Shown: piece by piece, positions 7,378-16,787 of the stretch | Layout of the letters: each line of letters begins with the position of its first letter | Position numbering within the stretch: position 1 is the first letter of the stretch | Assembly: GCF_000316575.1 (NCBI RefSeq) | Contig: NC_019682.1 | Span: 4,338,001 to 4,402,000, forward strand | Source: Calothrix sp. PCC 7507 | GTDB taxonomy: Bacteria; Cyanobacteriota; Cyanobacteriia; Cyanobacteriales; Nostocaceae | Length of the DNA stretch: 64,000 bases | Direction of reading: 5' to 3' | Notes under the pieces: model-generated | What the model was told of the DNA's origin: nothing | Database searches by the model: none | The model's input: the letters and a program-made list of their open reading frames with translations, nothing else | Position numbers and translations under genes: made by a program

Positions 7378-9112
7378 AAACATCCTTCAAAGGACGTTCT
7401 ACGTAATAAGAACCCAAGACCAAAGCATCCATATGAGTTCTCAAAAAGCAGAGAATAGCTTCTGTGGGAGTCCGCACAATGGGTTCATTTTCGTTGAGGG
7501 ACGTATTTAAAAGCAGGGGTACACCAGTGCGTTGAGCAAAAGTATTAATCAATTCCCAATACAGAGGATTAGTGCTGCGACTGACACTTTGTAAGCGTCC
7601 AGTATCATCCACATGGGTAACGGCGGGAATTTGCGCTCTTTTTTCAGGACGCACTTTCAAGACTTTTTCCATGAATGGTACTGGCGTATCAATCTCAAAA
7701 TATTCGCCTACCCGTTCTTCGAGAATACTAGGAGCAAAAGGGCGAAACTTTTCCCGGAATTTGATTTTGAGGTTAATGATATCCCGCATATCTACACGAC
7801 GGGGATCGGCCAGCAAGGATCTGTTACCCAAAGCCCTAGCGCCAAATTCCATTCTACCTTGGAACCAACCAACTACTTTTCCTGCACACAGAGCGTCAAC
7901 AACTTGATTTAGCAGTGCTTCACGCTCTAAATGTAATGGTTGCAGATTGTGGGACTGCAATGTTAGTAAGCATTCTTCATCGGAAAACTCACAACCCCAA
8001 TAGGCATGGTTTAAAATAAATTGACGTGGTTGTTTCAGTATTTGATGCCAAACAAAAAAAGCTGCACCAATACATGTGCCATTGTCAGCCGCACCCACAG
8101 GAATATAGACATTTTTAAAGGGAGTATTTTGGGGAATTTTGCCATTAGTGACGGAATTCATCGCCACACCACCGGCTAAACAAAGATTCTCACTCGGATA
8201 GCGATCGCTTAATCGATTCAGTAAATGAAAAATAATTTCTTCTGTGACAGCTTGCACAGAAGCCGCAATATTCTGATGTTTGGCAGTAATCTCTGCATTC
8301 GGTTGTCGTGCTGGCCCCAATAATTTTTCTAGCTGTTGACTGTAGAAAGGTTCAACCTTGGGTATTCCACTCTCCCACTTCATCGCAATACCTTGTTCAT
8401 GGTGAGTGAAGTAATCCAAGTTCAACTCAAAACCGTCTCCTTGGGGGTAAATAACCCGCCGGAAGGCTTCGAGATATTCTGGTTCTCCGTATGGTGCTAA
8501 CCCCATCACCTTGTATTCATCTCCATAGGCGGGAAAGCCGAGGTAGAGGGTAATGGCGTTGTAAAGATAACCGATGGAGTGTGGATAGTAGGTGCGAGAG
8601 AAATATTCTAAATTATGGCGATCGCCTGCGGCTGATAGTGTGCTGACAAAGTCTCCCATCCCATCAACTGATAAAATAGCTGCTTTTTCAAAGGGGGACA
8701 CTAAGAAAGCGCTGGCTAAGTGAGTTGTATGATGTTCTAGGGTATGAATGGGGGCATGAATATCTGCTAATTGACAGTAGCAAGCTGTGGCTAACTGTTG
8801 CTTGAAACTAGTAGATTTGCTTTGTTTATTGTATCTATCTATGAGTGAAGATAGAGCAGGACGTTGTTTTAAGGTGAATAAGAGTTTACGATTTAGGTTA
8901 GCTTTGGGGTTAAAAGATACAGCTACATGATCTAAATCTGCCGCGCTAATACCACCAACTTTTAAACAATAGCGGATAGATTCTACTGGAAACCCAGCCC
9001 AATGTTTCACTCGATTAAATCGTTCTTCTTCAACGGCTGCAACTAGTTGACCATTTTGAATTAGACACGCTGAAGCATCGCCGTGGTAGGCGTTAATTCC
9101 GAGGATATGCAT
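7376..9112 (-). CDS. Carbamoyltransferase, NodU/TobZ family
   Basis: The 578-residue protein has the full NodU/CmcH/TobZ layout. An ASKHA-type N-terminal domain begins 'ILGINAYHGDASACL', with the metal-binding 'LEHHTTHLASAF' (H127, H128, H131) and 'AILSVDGMGDF'. The C-terminal carbamoyltransferase domain shows 'GRMEFGARALGNRS', 'FREKFRPFAPSI' and 'PLLLNTSLNENEPIV'. The family transfers a carbamoyl group from carbamoyl phosphate, through carbamoyl-AMP, to hydroxyls of sugars or natural products. As the last gene of the glycosyltransferase island, it probably decorates a sugar of the polysaccharide (inference). The encoded length is typical and no break is seen. Confidence 0.93.
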   Translation of the reverse strand: MHILGINAYHGDASACLIQNGQLVAAVEEERFNRVKHWAGFPVESIRYCLKVGGISAADLDHVAVSFNPKANLNRKLLFTLKQRPALSSLIDRYNKQSKSTSFKQQLATACYCQLADIHAPIHTLEHHTTHLASAFLVSPFEKAAILSVDGMGDFVSTLSAAGDRHNLEYFSRTYYPHSIGYLYNAITLYLGFPAYGDEYKVMGLAPYGEPEYLEAFRRVIYPQGDGFELNLDYFTHHEQGIAMKWESGIPKVEPFYSQQLEKLLGPARQPNAEITAKHQNIAASVQAVTEEIIFHLLNRLSDRYPSENLCLAGGVAMNSVTNGKIPQNTPFKNVYIPVGAADNGTCIGAAFFVWHQILKQPRQFILNHAYWGCEFSDEECLLTLQSHNLQPLHLEREALLNQVVDALCAGKVVGWFQGRMEFGARALGNRSLLADPRRVDMRDIINLKIKFREKFRPFAPSILEERVGEYFEIDTPVPFMEKVLKVRPEKRAQIPAVTHVDDTGRLQSVSRSTNPLYWELINTFAQRTGVPLLLNTSLNENEPIVRTPTEAILCFLRTHMDALVLGSYYVERPLKDV

Positions 9113-9215
9113 ATGGTTAAAATTGATTAGATAAGTAAGTCTGCGGAAATAAATCTAACTGTTGGTCATTTGTCAAGGGTCAATAGTTACTTTCTTCTAT
9201 TCCTTATTCCCCATT

Positions 9216-9992
9216 TTAATTTTTATGCTTATTTGTGAATTCACTATGCATGAGATTAATGGCAAGTAGAATTTCAGATAAAGTTCTTTGAAAGGCATAA
9301 TACCAACCATGCCAGCCATCAAGTATCCCACCTTTTAAAATCAAGCAATAGATCAGGACTAAAAAGGGAGCTAATACTTTTGTGTATCGCACTCGCTCTA
9401 CAAAGCTAAGTTGAGCAATTGGGGTTTCAAGTAACTTTTTTGCTTCTAAAACTGAATATTTAATTTCTGAGCTAAACCATCGAGATACAGGTTTGCGATC
9501 GTCATGAAAAATGTAGCCAGATAGCATGGCTGACTTACCTTGAAGTTGTAGGCGTTGCGTATGACCATCATCAATGTAAATTGATTTATCTTTTCTAAAA
9601 AGAACCTGCCGGGGAGGTAGTAGAGTACCTCGTAAGGGTTTGCCGAAAATACAATATTTGAATCTAGCAAAATAGCCATTTATTTTTGATTCTTGAGGTA
9701 ATTTATTGATTTCAGTAATCAGTTCATCAGAAACAATATAGTCGGCATCCAAAGAGAGAACCCACTCAGAATTAACTTGTTGCAAACCATAATTCCATTG
9801 TGTTGTATGAGTATCAAATTTTCGTTTGAATAGTTTAATTTGCGGGTAGGATAGTAAAATATCGAGAGTTTCATCAGTACTATAACTATCAATGACTATA
9901 ATATGTTTTGCCCAAATGAGATGTTGCAGAGTACGTTTAATGTTAGGAGCTTCATTGTAGGTGAGGATAAGAGGAGTTATATTTTCAAGCAT
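9216..9992 (-). CDS. Glycosyltransferase family 2
   Basis: The GT-A fold is shown by 'LILTYNEAPNIKRTL' at the N-terminus, 'IIVIDSYSTDETL' near residue 32 and the metal-binding DxD in 'VLSLDADYIV' near residue 81. The C-terminal third has a hydrophobic stretch ('APFLVLIYCLILKGGILDG') that may associate with the membrane, as in the WaaE/KdtX-like branch. It probably adds one sugar to a lipid-linked or surface glycan. It is second from last in the island, about 100 bp before the carbamoyltransferase gene. Confidence 0.88.
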   Translation of the reverse strand: MLENITPLILTYNEAPNIKRTLQHLIWAKHIIVIDSYSTDETLDILLSYPQIKLFKRKFDTHTTQWNYGLQQVNSEWVLSLDADYIVSDELITEINKLPQESKINGYFARFKYCIFGKPLRGTLLPPRQVLFRKDKSIYIDDGHTQRLQLQGKSAMLSGYIFHDDRKPVSRWFSSEIKYSVLEAKKLLETPIAQLSFVERVRYTKVLAPFLVLIYCLILKGGILDGWHGWYYAFQRTLSEILLAINLMHSEFTNKHKN

Positions 9993-10045
9993 TGTTCAGC
10001 TATGTTTAAAGTATTGAAAAATATCTTCCCTGATTCTAAATAATC

Positions 10046-10070
10046 GTAGTGTGGGCAATGCCCACACTAC
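10046..10070. terminator. Hairpin GTAGTGTGGGCA/TGCCCACACTAC
   Basis: A 25-base near-perfect palindrome (stem 12 bp, one central base) followed on the plus strand by AAAAAA. It lies between the 3' end of the GT4 gene at 10142 and the start of the GT2 gene at 9992. A shorter relative, GGTGGGCAATGCCCACC, occurs at 28168-28184. It may be a weak intra-island terminator or a dispersed repeat. Confidence 0.5.
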
Positions 10071-10141
10071 AAAAAATGTTATGGCAAATGGTCATTTTAA
10101 TGATGATTTAAGAATAAAAAAGATTGATTGACTATTAAAAA

Positions 10142-11335
10142 CTAAGTTAAATTCGAGCGAAATTTCTTATTAAGAATTGATGAATATAAAAGAACTAATT
10201 CTGTAGAAATTTTGTCCCAAGTATAGGTTTTCAAAATAAATTGACGAGCGCGATCGCCCATATTTTGGACTTCGTGGGGATGAGTTAAATAGTGTTCAAT
10301 AGCAGATGCGATCGCTAACACATCCAATTGAGTAACGTAACCCAGTTGATGTTGTTGAACTTCAGCAGCTAAAGCAACTCCAGGGGTGAGCAGCACAGGG
10401 ACACCCACAGCCAGAGTCTCAAGAACCGCTATGCCAAAGTTTTCAGCGTGGGATGTCAGAGCAAATAAATCAGATCCCTGTATTAATAGGTTTTTTATGT
10501 CTCCAGTGACAAACCCAGGTAAATGAGTGCGATCGCGCATACCATTTGCAAAGAGAAGAGATTCAATTTCTGCTTCGTACTTTTTGTCACCACTACCCGC
10601 TAAAACAAAGGTGAAACGGTGATGAGTGAGTTTACCTAAAGCTGGAATTAGATAATCTAGTCCTTTTTTGGGATGTAGACGGGATAAAAATAAAATGATC
10701 GGTTCATCATCTGCAAGGTTTAGCAGTTTCCGGAGGCGACAACGAGCATTAGGAATCGAGACAGGAATAGATAGCCCGTGGGGAAGAATAAAGCTAGGCG
10801 TGTCCAAACTTAAACTAGAGACTTCTTGCTGTTCTTGTTGAGAGGTAAGGTGAATTGCCCAACTATGCTTGAGATTAGCCCGTTCTATCAAATTCAGATA
10901 AATCTGTTTTTTGTAAGCACTTTGTTGGAGTGACCATTTGCTAAGTTGACCGAGAGGCCGAACAATGTAGGGAATACCTTTGAAGCGAGCGATCGCCATC
11001 GCTATTGTAGAAGTATAAGAAAAAATAGCGTGGACGTGCAGCAAATCATACTTGGAAGCATTATGCCATAACCATACAGTTAGCTGACTAGAAAAAGCAA
11101 ATTCTCGTACAGAGTTAACTAGAGGAGAAAAGCGCGGAAAAAACTGAATTGGCACTTGCTCATACTGTATAAACTGATAAAGAGGTACATCAAGTAAATC
11201 ATTACCATCATCATTAGTAGTGATAATATCTGCTTCTACACCTAAATTTCTTATAGCTCTAACAATCTCCAATACTGCTTTACTTGGACCACCTCGCACT
11301 GGTGCTACCGAAGGAATAATATGAAGTATTTTCAT
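10142..11335 (-). CDS. Glycosyltransferase family 4 (GT-B fold)
   Basis: The 397-residue protein starts at the ATG at 11335, where the domain itself begins ('MKILHIIPSVAPVRGG', glycine-rich acceptor loop). An in-frame extension to 11437 only translates a dispersed repeat and is rejected. The donor half has 'LFLSRLHPKKGLDYLIPAL', and the retaining-GT motif E-x7-E in 'SHAENFGIAVLETLAVGVPV'. It is paralogous to the gene at 13438-14613, with 57 identical bases shared. It should transfer a sugar from a nucleotide donor during repeat-unit assembly. Confidence 0.9.
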   Translation of the reverse strand: MKILHIIPSVAPVRGGPSKAVLEIVRAIRNLGVEADIITTNDDGNDLLDVPLYQFIQYEQVPIQFFPRFSPLVNSVREFAFSSQLTVWLWHNASKYDLLHVHAIFSYTSTIAMAIARFKGIPYIVRPLGQLSKWSLQQSAYKKQIYLNLIERANLKHSWAIHLTSQQEQQEVSSLSLDTPSFILPHGLSIPVSIPNARCRLRKLLNLADDEPIILFLSRLHPKKGLDYLIPALGKLTHHRFTFVLAGSGDKKYEAEIESLLFANGMRDRTHLPGFVTGDIKNLLIQGSDLFALTSHAENFGIAVLETLAVGVPVLLTPGVALAAEVQQHQLGYVTQLDVLAIASAIEHYLTHPHEVQNMGDRARQFILKTYTWDKISTELVLLYSSILNKKFRSNLT

Positions 11336-11340
11336 AGTTA

Positions 11341-11430
11341 TAGCGGTTTTTAGATCAGTGAGGTACGATTTTAAATCGCAAGGTAAGGGCGGGGAAACCC
11401 CGCCCTCAGTAGTATGGCGGAGAACCGCTA
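11341..11430. repeat. Palindromic element with GGCGGGGAAACCCCGCC core
   Basis: TAGCGGTT at 11341-11348 is complementary to AACCGCTA at 11423-11430. The core GGGCGGGGAAACCCCGCCC is itself a hairpin. The segment GTGAGGTAC...TTTTAAATCGCAAG recurs at 43868-43893. It sits just upstream of the GT4 start codon at 11335, inside the island. Confidence 0.75.
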
Positions 11431-11594
11431 TATCCATAAATTTGATGTAATTCCTTATTCTTAATAATTCAGGTAGAATACAGAAGCTAGAATATTCAAA
11501 CAGAAAGAAAATAATTTCTTAATGAATATGATAACGAGAATAAAATCTCATAAGGAATAACATCTGACTGCCGCATTCCTCTATATTTAAAAAC

Positions 11595-13397
11595 TTAAGC
11601 TATTACTTGCTGCCACCAAGAATCTAAAATCGCTAAACTCCAACGACGATACCATATTTTTAGATCAATCTCTTTACTCAATTCATGCACTGGAAAATAA
11701 TCACTCCACTCTTGATCTATCCATTGCTGAAAAGGGAAAAAGAACCCTCTCTTTGGACGATTAATGACCCAATTTGGTAACTCAGGAATCGCCTGAATTA
11801 ATAACTGTTTACTTCGTGCGAGACGCATCACACTAGGAATTGAGGAAATAGTTTCGAGTAGAACCCGATCAACTAGAGGTACTCGCAATTCTAAGCCCCA
11901 TGCCATACTCATCACATCACTATCTCGTAATAATTGATTACGCAAATAGCAACTTAGTTCTAACTGGCTTACTTCATCTTCTAAAGAAGAAAAGTTTTTA
12001 GCCATATCTAATTCCTGTGAAAAAATTAGATTTTTATCCGGTAAATCGTTTAAGTAATGCTGAGTAATTCTCCAGGCTTCTCCATGAGAGAAAATTCCCC
12101 TAAAACTGCGGTAAGCAGCTGTAGTTGTTGGTTTTTGCTGTAAAAAATCTCCTAAACGCTTCAACTTTGATGATTTCCCCCAAGTAGCTAGTCCTCTACC
12201 TATTCCATTACTTATGGCTGGGATTTTCTGTAATTCTTTCCCCCAATGCACCATATTTGGCACTTTTTGGAATGTTTTATAGCCGCCAAATATCTCATCT
12301 CCGCCTAATCCAGATAAAACTACTTTTATGCCATTTTGATGAGCAACTTGAGATACGCAAAAAGTATTAAATCCATCAATACTAGGCTGATCAATTTTTG
12401 CTAAAAACTGAGGTAATAGTTCTCTAGCTAAAGAGGCTGTAATCTTATATTCTGTATGTTCAGTATCAAATTCCTCAGCAACTTGTTGAGCTATCTTTCC
12501 TTCATTCCACTCATTTTCTGCAAAAGCAATGGAGTAAGTGCATAGTCTACCTTTTTGGCTTTGACGTACTAAGGCGACAACAGATGTTGAGTCAATACCT
12601 CCACTCAGAAATATCCCTACTTGCACATCACTGATTAAGTGGTGTTCAATAGAGTCAATTAGAGCATTACGAACTTTATCTCTTGCATCTGTTAATGATA
12701 TTATTTCTGGAATAAAGTTAATTTGCCAGTACTGTTTTTGAATGATTTTGTCTGCTTGCCAATGCATGTAATGACCAGCTTGCAGACAATGAATTCCAGC
12801 AATTAAAGTATTAGGCTCCGGTGCTGTTCCACTGATGAGATAGCCATACAAACCCTCTGGACTCAAGCAAATACTAGGCAATTTAGAAGCTAAAACTGCT
12901 CTGATTTCTGAAGCAAATACTAAAAAAGAGCTAGATTGCCAATAGTATAGCGGTTTAATTCCTAAAGGGTCGCGGGCAATAAAACAGGTCTTTTCTTGAT
13001 TATCCCAAATAGCAAAAGCAAACATCCCTCGCAAATTATTTACACATTCGGCTCCTTGATATTGATAAAGCTTAAGAATAACTTCAGTATCTGTTTGTGA
13101 ATTAAATATCTCTCCTGTTGCTTCTAAATCTCTTCGTAATTGCCGAAAGTTATAAATTTCTCCATTAAAAGTAATCCAGTAGCGTCCATCAGATGTAGAC
13201 ATTGGTTGATGCCCAGTGGCGCTAAGATCGAGAATAGAAAGGCGAGTATGAGCAAAAGCAATTTGTTGATTTGGAGAGATATAAATTCCTTGATCATCAG
13301 GGCCACGATGCTGTAGAGAATTTTGCATTTTCTGGATCAAGGGTTCCAAATTATATTTGGTTTCAGGTTTAGCTATAATTCCGGCAATGCCACACAT
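11595..13397 (-). CDS. asnB: Glutamine-hydrolysing asparagine synthase family amidotransferase
   Basis: The 600-residue protein has both expected halves. The N-terminal class II glutaminase domain starts with the nucleophile Cys2 ('MCGIAGI') and has 'HRGPDDQG', 'TRLSILDLS' and 'TFNGEIYN'. The C-terminal synthetase domain has the ATP pyrophosphatase loop 'LSGGIDSTSVVAL' and 'LSGLGGDEIFGGY'. The reaction is amide formation from a carboxylate using glutamine nitrogen and ATP. Its position among glycosyltransferases suggests it amidates a uronic acid or similar acid in the polysaccharide rather than serving amino-acid supply (inference; AsnB-like proteins are common in such clusters). Confidence 0.9.
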   Translation of the reverse strand: MCGIAGIIAKPETKYNLEPLIQKMQNSLQHRGPDDQGIYISPNQQIAFAHTRLSILDLSATGHQPMSTSDGRYWITFNGEIYNFRQLRRDLEATGEIFNSQTDTEVILKLYQYQGAECVNNLRGMFAFAIWDNQEKTCFIARDPLGIKPLYYWQSSSFLVFASEIRAVLASKLPSICLSPEGLYGYLISGTAPEPNTLIAGIHCLQAGHYMHWQADKIIQKQYWQINFIPEIISLTDARDKVRNALIDSIEHHLISDVQVGIFLSGGIDSTSVVALVRQSQKGRLCTYSIAFAENEWNEGKIAQQVAEEFDTEHTEYKITASLARELLPQFLAKIDQPSIDGFNTFCVSQVAHQNGIKVVLSGLGGDEIFGGYKTFQKVPNMVHWGKELQKIPAISNGIGRGLATWGKSSKLKRLGDFLQQKPTTTAAYRSFRGIFSHGEAWRITQHYLNDLPDKNLIFSQELDMAKNFSSLEDEVSQLELSCYLRNQLLRDSDVMSMAWGLELRVPLVDRVLLETISSIPSVMRLARSKQLLIQAIPELPNWVINRPKRGFFFPFQQWIDQEWSDYFPVHELSKEIDLKIWYRRWSLAILDSWWQQVIA

Positions 13398-13437
13398 AAA
13401 GATAATACTGAAAAAGTTTTAATAAACTCTAAAAACT

Positions 13438-14613
13438 TTAATAGTCTGTAAGGATAGTTTGGTAAATCTCAACTATTCTGGCTGCTATTTGGTTCCAAGT
13501 GTATTGTTTTATAATGATTTTCCGAGCGCGATCGCTCATATCTTGAGCGCCTTGAGGATGACTCAGATAGTCTTCAATAGCCAAGGCGATCGCTGACACA
13601 TCTAGTTGTGTCACATAACCTAGTTGGTATTGTTGAACCATTGAAGCTAGAGCCACACCAGGGGTAAGTAGAACAGGGATACCAACAGCTAAAGCCTCTA
13701 GCACTACCATACCGAAGTTTTCGGAGTGGGATGTTAAGGTAAATAAATCCGCTCCTTGGATGAATAAGTTCTTGGTTTCTCCAGCAATAAATCCAGCTAA
13801 ATAAGTGCGATCGCGGATACCATTAGCAAAGAGAAGAGACTCAATTTCTGCTTCATATTCTTCGTCACCACTACCCGCTAAAACAAAGGTGAAACGGTGA
13901 TGAGTGAGTTTACCTAAAGCCGGAATTAAATAATCTAGTCCTTTTTTTGGATGTAGGCGGGATAGAAACAAAATAACAGGCTCATTTGCTGGGAGATTTA
14001 GCAGTTGTCGTAGTTGGTAACGCGCATTAGGAATTACAGTAGGTAGAAAAAGTCCTAGAGGTAATACAAAACTAGGTAGACAAAATCCTAAGTTAATAAA
14101 TTCTTGCTGTTCCTGTTCAGAGGTGAAATGGATAGCTTGACTATTTTTAATATTTTTCTGCTCTATTAAACAGAGATAAATTTGCTTTTTTAACTTACTT
14201 TGTTGCAAAGACCATTCACTTAGTAAACCGTGAGGAATAACAATATAGGGAACACGTTTACAGCGGGCGATCGCCATTGCTATTGTAGATGCATAAGAGA
14301 AAATAGCATGAATATGTAAAATGTCATACTGAGATATATTTTGCCATAGCCATATAGTTAGCTGCCAAGAAAAAGCGTATTCTCTGACAGCTTTGATAAC
14401 TGGTGAAAAGCGAGAGAAAAACCAGATTGGAACTTGCTGATACTCAATGCGTTGCTGTAAAGGAACATTGAGTAAATAATCACCACGATCATTAGTCGTG
14501 ACAATTTCGGCATCTACGTTGTTAATTCGTAATGCCTTAACCATATCCAAAACAGCTAGACTAGTACCACCTCGCACCTGAGAAATAGAGGGAATAACGT
14601 GGAGAACTCTCAT
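13438..14613 (-). CDS. Glycosyltransferase family 4, paralogue of the gene at 10142
   Basis: The 391-residue protein opens at 'MRVLHVIPSISQVRGG'; I chose the ATG at 14613 (a second ATG at 14616 is equally possible) over an in-frame start at 14652. The donor domain has 'LFLSRLHPKKGLDYLIPAL' and the E-x7-E motif in 'SHSENFGMVVLEALAVG'. Its DNA matches the sister gene closely: 13864-13920 is identical to 10586-10642. The asnB-like gene lies between the two copies. They are likely to have related donor specificity but different acceptors. Confidence 0.9.
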   Translation of the reverse strand: MRVLHVIPSISQVRGGTSLAVLDMVKALRINNVDAEIVTTNDRGDYLLNVPLQQRIEYQQVPIWFFSRFSPVIKAVREYAFSWQLTIWLWQNISQYDILHIHAIFSYASTIAMAIARCKRVPYIVIPHGLLSEWSLQQSKLKKQIYLCLIEQKNIKNSQAIHFTSEQEQQEFINLGFCLPSFVLPLGLFLPTVIPNARYQLRQLLNLPANEPVILFLSRLHPKKGLDYLIPALGKLTHHRFTFVLAGSGDEEYEAEIESLLFANGIRDRTYLAGFIAGETKNLFIQGADLFTLTSHSENFGMVVLEALAVGIPVLLTPGVALASMVQQYQLGYVTQLDVSAIALAIEDYLSHPQGAQDMSDRARKIIIKQYTWNQIAARIVEIYQTILTDY

Positions 14614-14676
14614 CATGGAGATCCACTGTATGAAGTAAGTGCAAGATTTCACCCAAATAGAGTTTTTGTACTTTTA

Positions 14677-15813
14677 TTAGATGATGCTTCCCCTATTTTT
14701 TTCGGCAATTGCTTGTTGATAAAGTGCAATATATTGGAAAATCATTTTTGTGCTATTAAATCTTTGAGAATTAACAAATCCTTTTGATTTAAGCATATCT
14801 AGTATAGGCAGATGAGCAATAATTTTTGCTGCTGTTTCTTGAGGTTTATCGGGTTCTATATATATCGCGGCTTCTCCCCCCACATCATTCATGGGAGGAC
14901 GGTTTGATGTAAAAACAGGACAACCACAAGCTTGCGCTTCTATAATTGGCCAACCAAACCCTTCATATAAAGAAGGGAATAGTAAAGCCGTTGCAGCAGA
15001 ATATAAAGAGCGTAAACTTTCATGATCAATTTCTACTAACTCTATTACTTTTTGAGTTAGGTTATGAGTTTTGATGAATTGGCGCATTTCATCAGTCATT
15101 GGCTTTCCTGCCATAACTAAATAAAATTCTGGTTGTTTTAATTGCAATGTCATCTGATAAAAAATTGCTAAAACTCCCAGACGATTTTTATACCAATGAT
15201 TTGCTCCTACATGAAGAATGAATTGATGATCTTGAGGAATTCCCAAAGCCTGCAAATATGGCTGATATTCTCTCCTTTTCATAGGGGTATATGGATAGTT
15301 TAAACCCATAGAAATCAGAGATACAGCACTTTCTGACAAAGAACTAAGACGTAACACATCGCTTTTAGTCTGTGCTGAAACACAGGTAACTTTTTGTGCT
15401 TGGTTGATTCCTTGCAAAATCATCTGCTGCAATTGTTTACCAGTCCATCCCGTGCGATATTCTGGAAACTCTCCTAAACCAGAACGTATTGGTAATAAGT
15501 CATGACAAGTAACTACATGGGGTATATTTTGCAAATATTTTGTGTAAACTGCATTGCCATGATCGCATATATGGACGATGTCTGCCCAAGATAATGCTGG
15601 ACATAGTTGTTTAGGGAAAAAAAATAACTTATCAATATAACCTAACCATTTGCTGAATATCGAGGGTAAAGGAAGCTTTCTACTCCAGATTTTAGGGCGA
15701 ATAATATGTACTTTATGTCCAAGTTGGGTTAAGTGATTTTCCAGCATTTGGACAAATATATCCATACTTTTGATGGCATCTGGTTGATAATTGCCTATCA
15801 ACAATATTTTCAT
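14677..15813 (-). CDS. Glycosyltransferase family 4
   Basis: The 378-residue GT-B protein begins 'MKILLIGNYQPDAIKSM'. It contains 'ILHVGANHWYKNRLGVLAIF' in the donor half and 'SLYEGFGWPIIEAQACGCPVF' with the E-x7-E signature of retaining GT4 enzymes. The start overlaps the stop of the dioxygenase gene upstream by four bases (ATGA), which indicates translational coupling. Specific donor and acceptor cannot be read from the sequence. Confidence 0.9.
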   Translation of the reverse strand: MKILLIGNYQPDAIKSMDIFVQMLENHLTQLGHKVHIIRPKIWSRKLPLPSIFSKWLGYIDKLFFFPKQLCPALSWADIVHICDHGNAVYTKYLQNIPHVVTCHDLLPIRSGLGEFPEYRTGWTGKQLQQMILQGINQAQKVTCVSAQTKSDVLRLSSLSESAVSLISMGLNYPYTPMKRREYQPYLQALGIPQDHQFILHVGANHWYKNRLGVLAIFYQMTLQLKQPEFYLVMAGKPMTDEMRQFIKTHNLTQKVIELVEIDHESLRSLYSAATALLFPSLYEGFGWPIIEAQACGCPVFTSNRPPMNDVGGEAAIYIEPDKPQETAAKIIAHLPILDMLKSKGFVNSQRFNSTKMIFQYIALYQQAIAEKNRGSII

Positions 15814-16787
15814 GTTTTGATATCAACTTTTTTAGACTTTGATTTGAGGTGCCAGACAAACCTTTTAACATTAATTAAATACTCGGCAGGCAGTATTTTT
15901 TTGATTAGACTTTTGCTCAAAAGTTCTAATGTTTGAGGCAACAACTGCTTTTGCAATTCTAAGATATCGTTAGGTGTCATTGTGGCAATTGAGGTATTAG
16001 GAAAAGCTGGATAACTTCTCTTAAAACCAAATCCTAAATAATCCATTACTTCTGGAGTTAGATTATCAAGATACTCAGTATTTACTAGATTTTTTTCACC
16101 ATGTCCAATATATTGACTACCAACCTGATCAACTTGAAAAAGCAAGGTGTTTCTGCTGAAGTTTTTATCTTTGAATGGCTCTGCTCTGTGTATCCCGTGG
16201 ATATCACATACAATCATACTTCCCTTAGCCATTGGGAAAGTTATTATGTCTTTTTTAAATTTACTGTCAACATAGCTATCACTAAGGTAAACTTCATGAT
16301 CGTATTTATTAGACCATTTATGAGAATCAGCAATATATTGAAAGGCATTTTTATCCACATCAGACAAGTAGAAAAGAAATAATAAACCAGGCATATCATG
16401 CTTGCCAGATAGCTGCTTATCTCTTTGCAGGTTATTATCTGTATGCCAAGGCATATGTGCAATTTTAGATGTCTGATAAATTCTATGATTAGTTATTTTA
16501 TAACTATCATTAAAATATCCTTGACAAATCTCTAATATCTTACTTGATGTGATGACATCGTAGGCTTTTTTGGATCTGGCGAGACAATGGGTTAAAAATT
16601 TTACATTTTGAGCTTTGACTACACCAACATCATTGGTATTAATCAGTATCTGATTAAAATCTATTTCTTGTAGTAGTTCATCAATATACTGTTCATTCAG
16701 TGCTTGCTCAAAAACAAAGTACCCCTTATCTTTAAGGTCATCAACTATTTGATTGGTCTTGAAGTTACTGAAATCTAAATCAAACAT
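15810..16787 (-). CDS. Phytanoyl-CoA dioxygenase (PhyH) family protein
   Basis: The 325-residue protein has the Fe(II)/2-oxoglutarate dioxygenase arrangement. 'MPWHTDNNLQRD' near residue 115 gives the H-x-D iron ligands, and 'DIHGIHRAEPFKD' near residue 200 followed by 'SRNTLLFQ' provides the distal His and the Arg that holds 2-oxoglutarate. PhyH relatives hydroxylate many small molecules, and some act in glycan or natural-product clusters. A strong Shine-Dalgarno GGGAGG lies about 8 bases before the ATG. Position and coupling to the glycosyltransferase at 14677 suggest hydroxylation of a sugar or lipid component (inference). Confidence 0.82.
   Translation of the reverse strand: MFDLDFSNFKTNQIVDDLKDKGYFVFEQALNEQYIDELLQEIDFNQILINTNDVGVVKAQNVKFLTHCLARSKKAYDVITSSKILEICQGYFNDSYKITNHRIYQTSKIAHMPWHTDNNLQRDKQLSGKHDMPGLLFLFYLSDVDKNAFQYIADSHKWSNKYDHEVYLSDSYVDSKFKKDIITFPMAKGSMIVCDIHGIHRAEPFKDKNFSRNTLLFQVDQVGSQYIGHGEKNLVNTEYLDNLTPEVMDYLGFGFKRSYPAFPNTSIATMTPNDILELQKQLLPQTLELLSKSLIKKILPAEYLINVKRFVWHLKSKSKKVDIKT

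Noticed and set aside
11336-11437. In-frame N-terminal extension of the GT4 gene at 10142
   Set aside because: It translates the dispersed palindromic element; the domain begins at the ATG at 11335.
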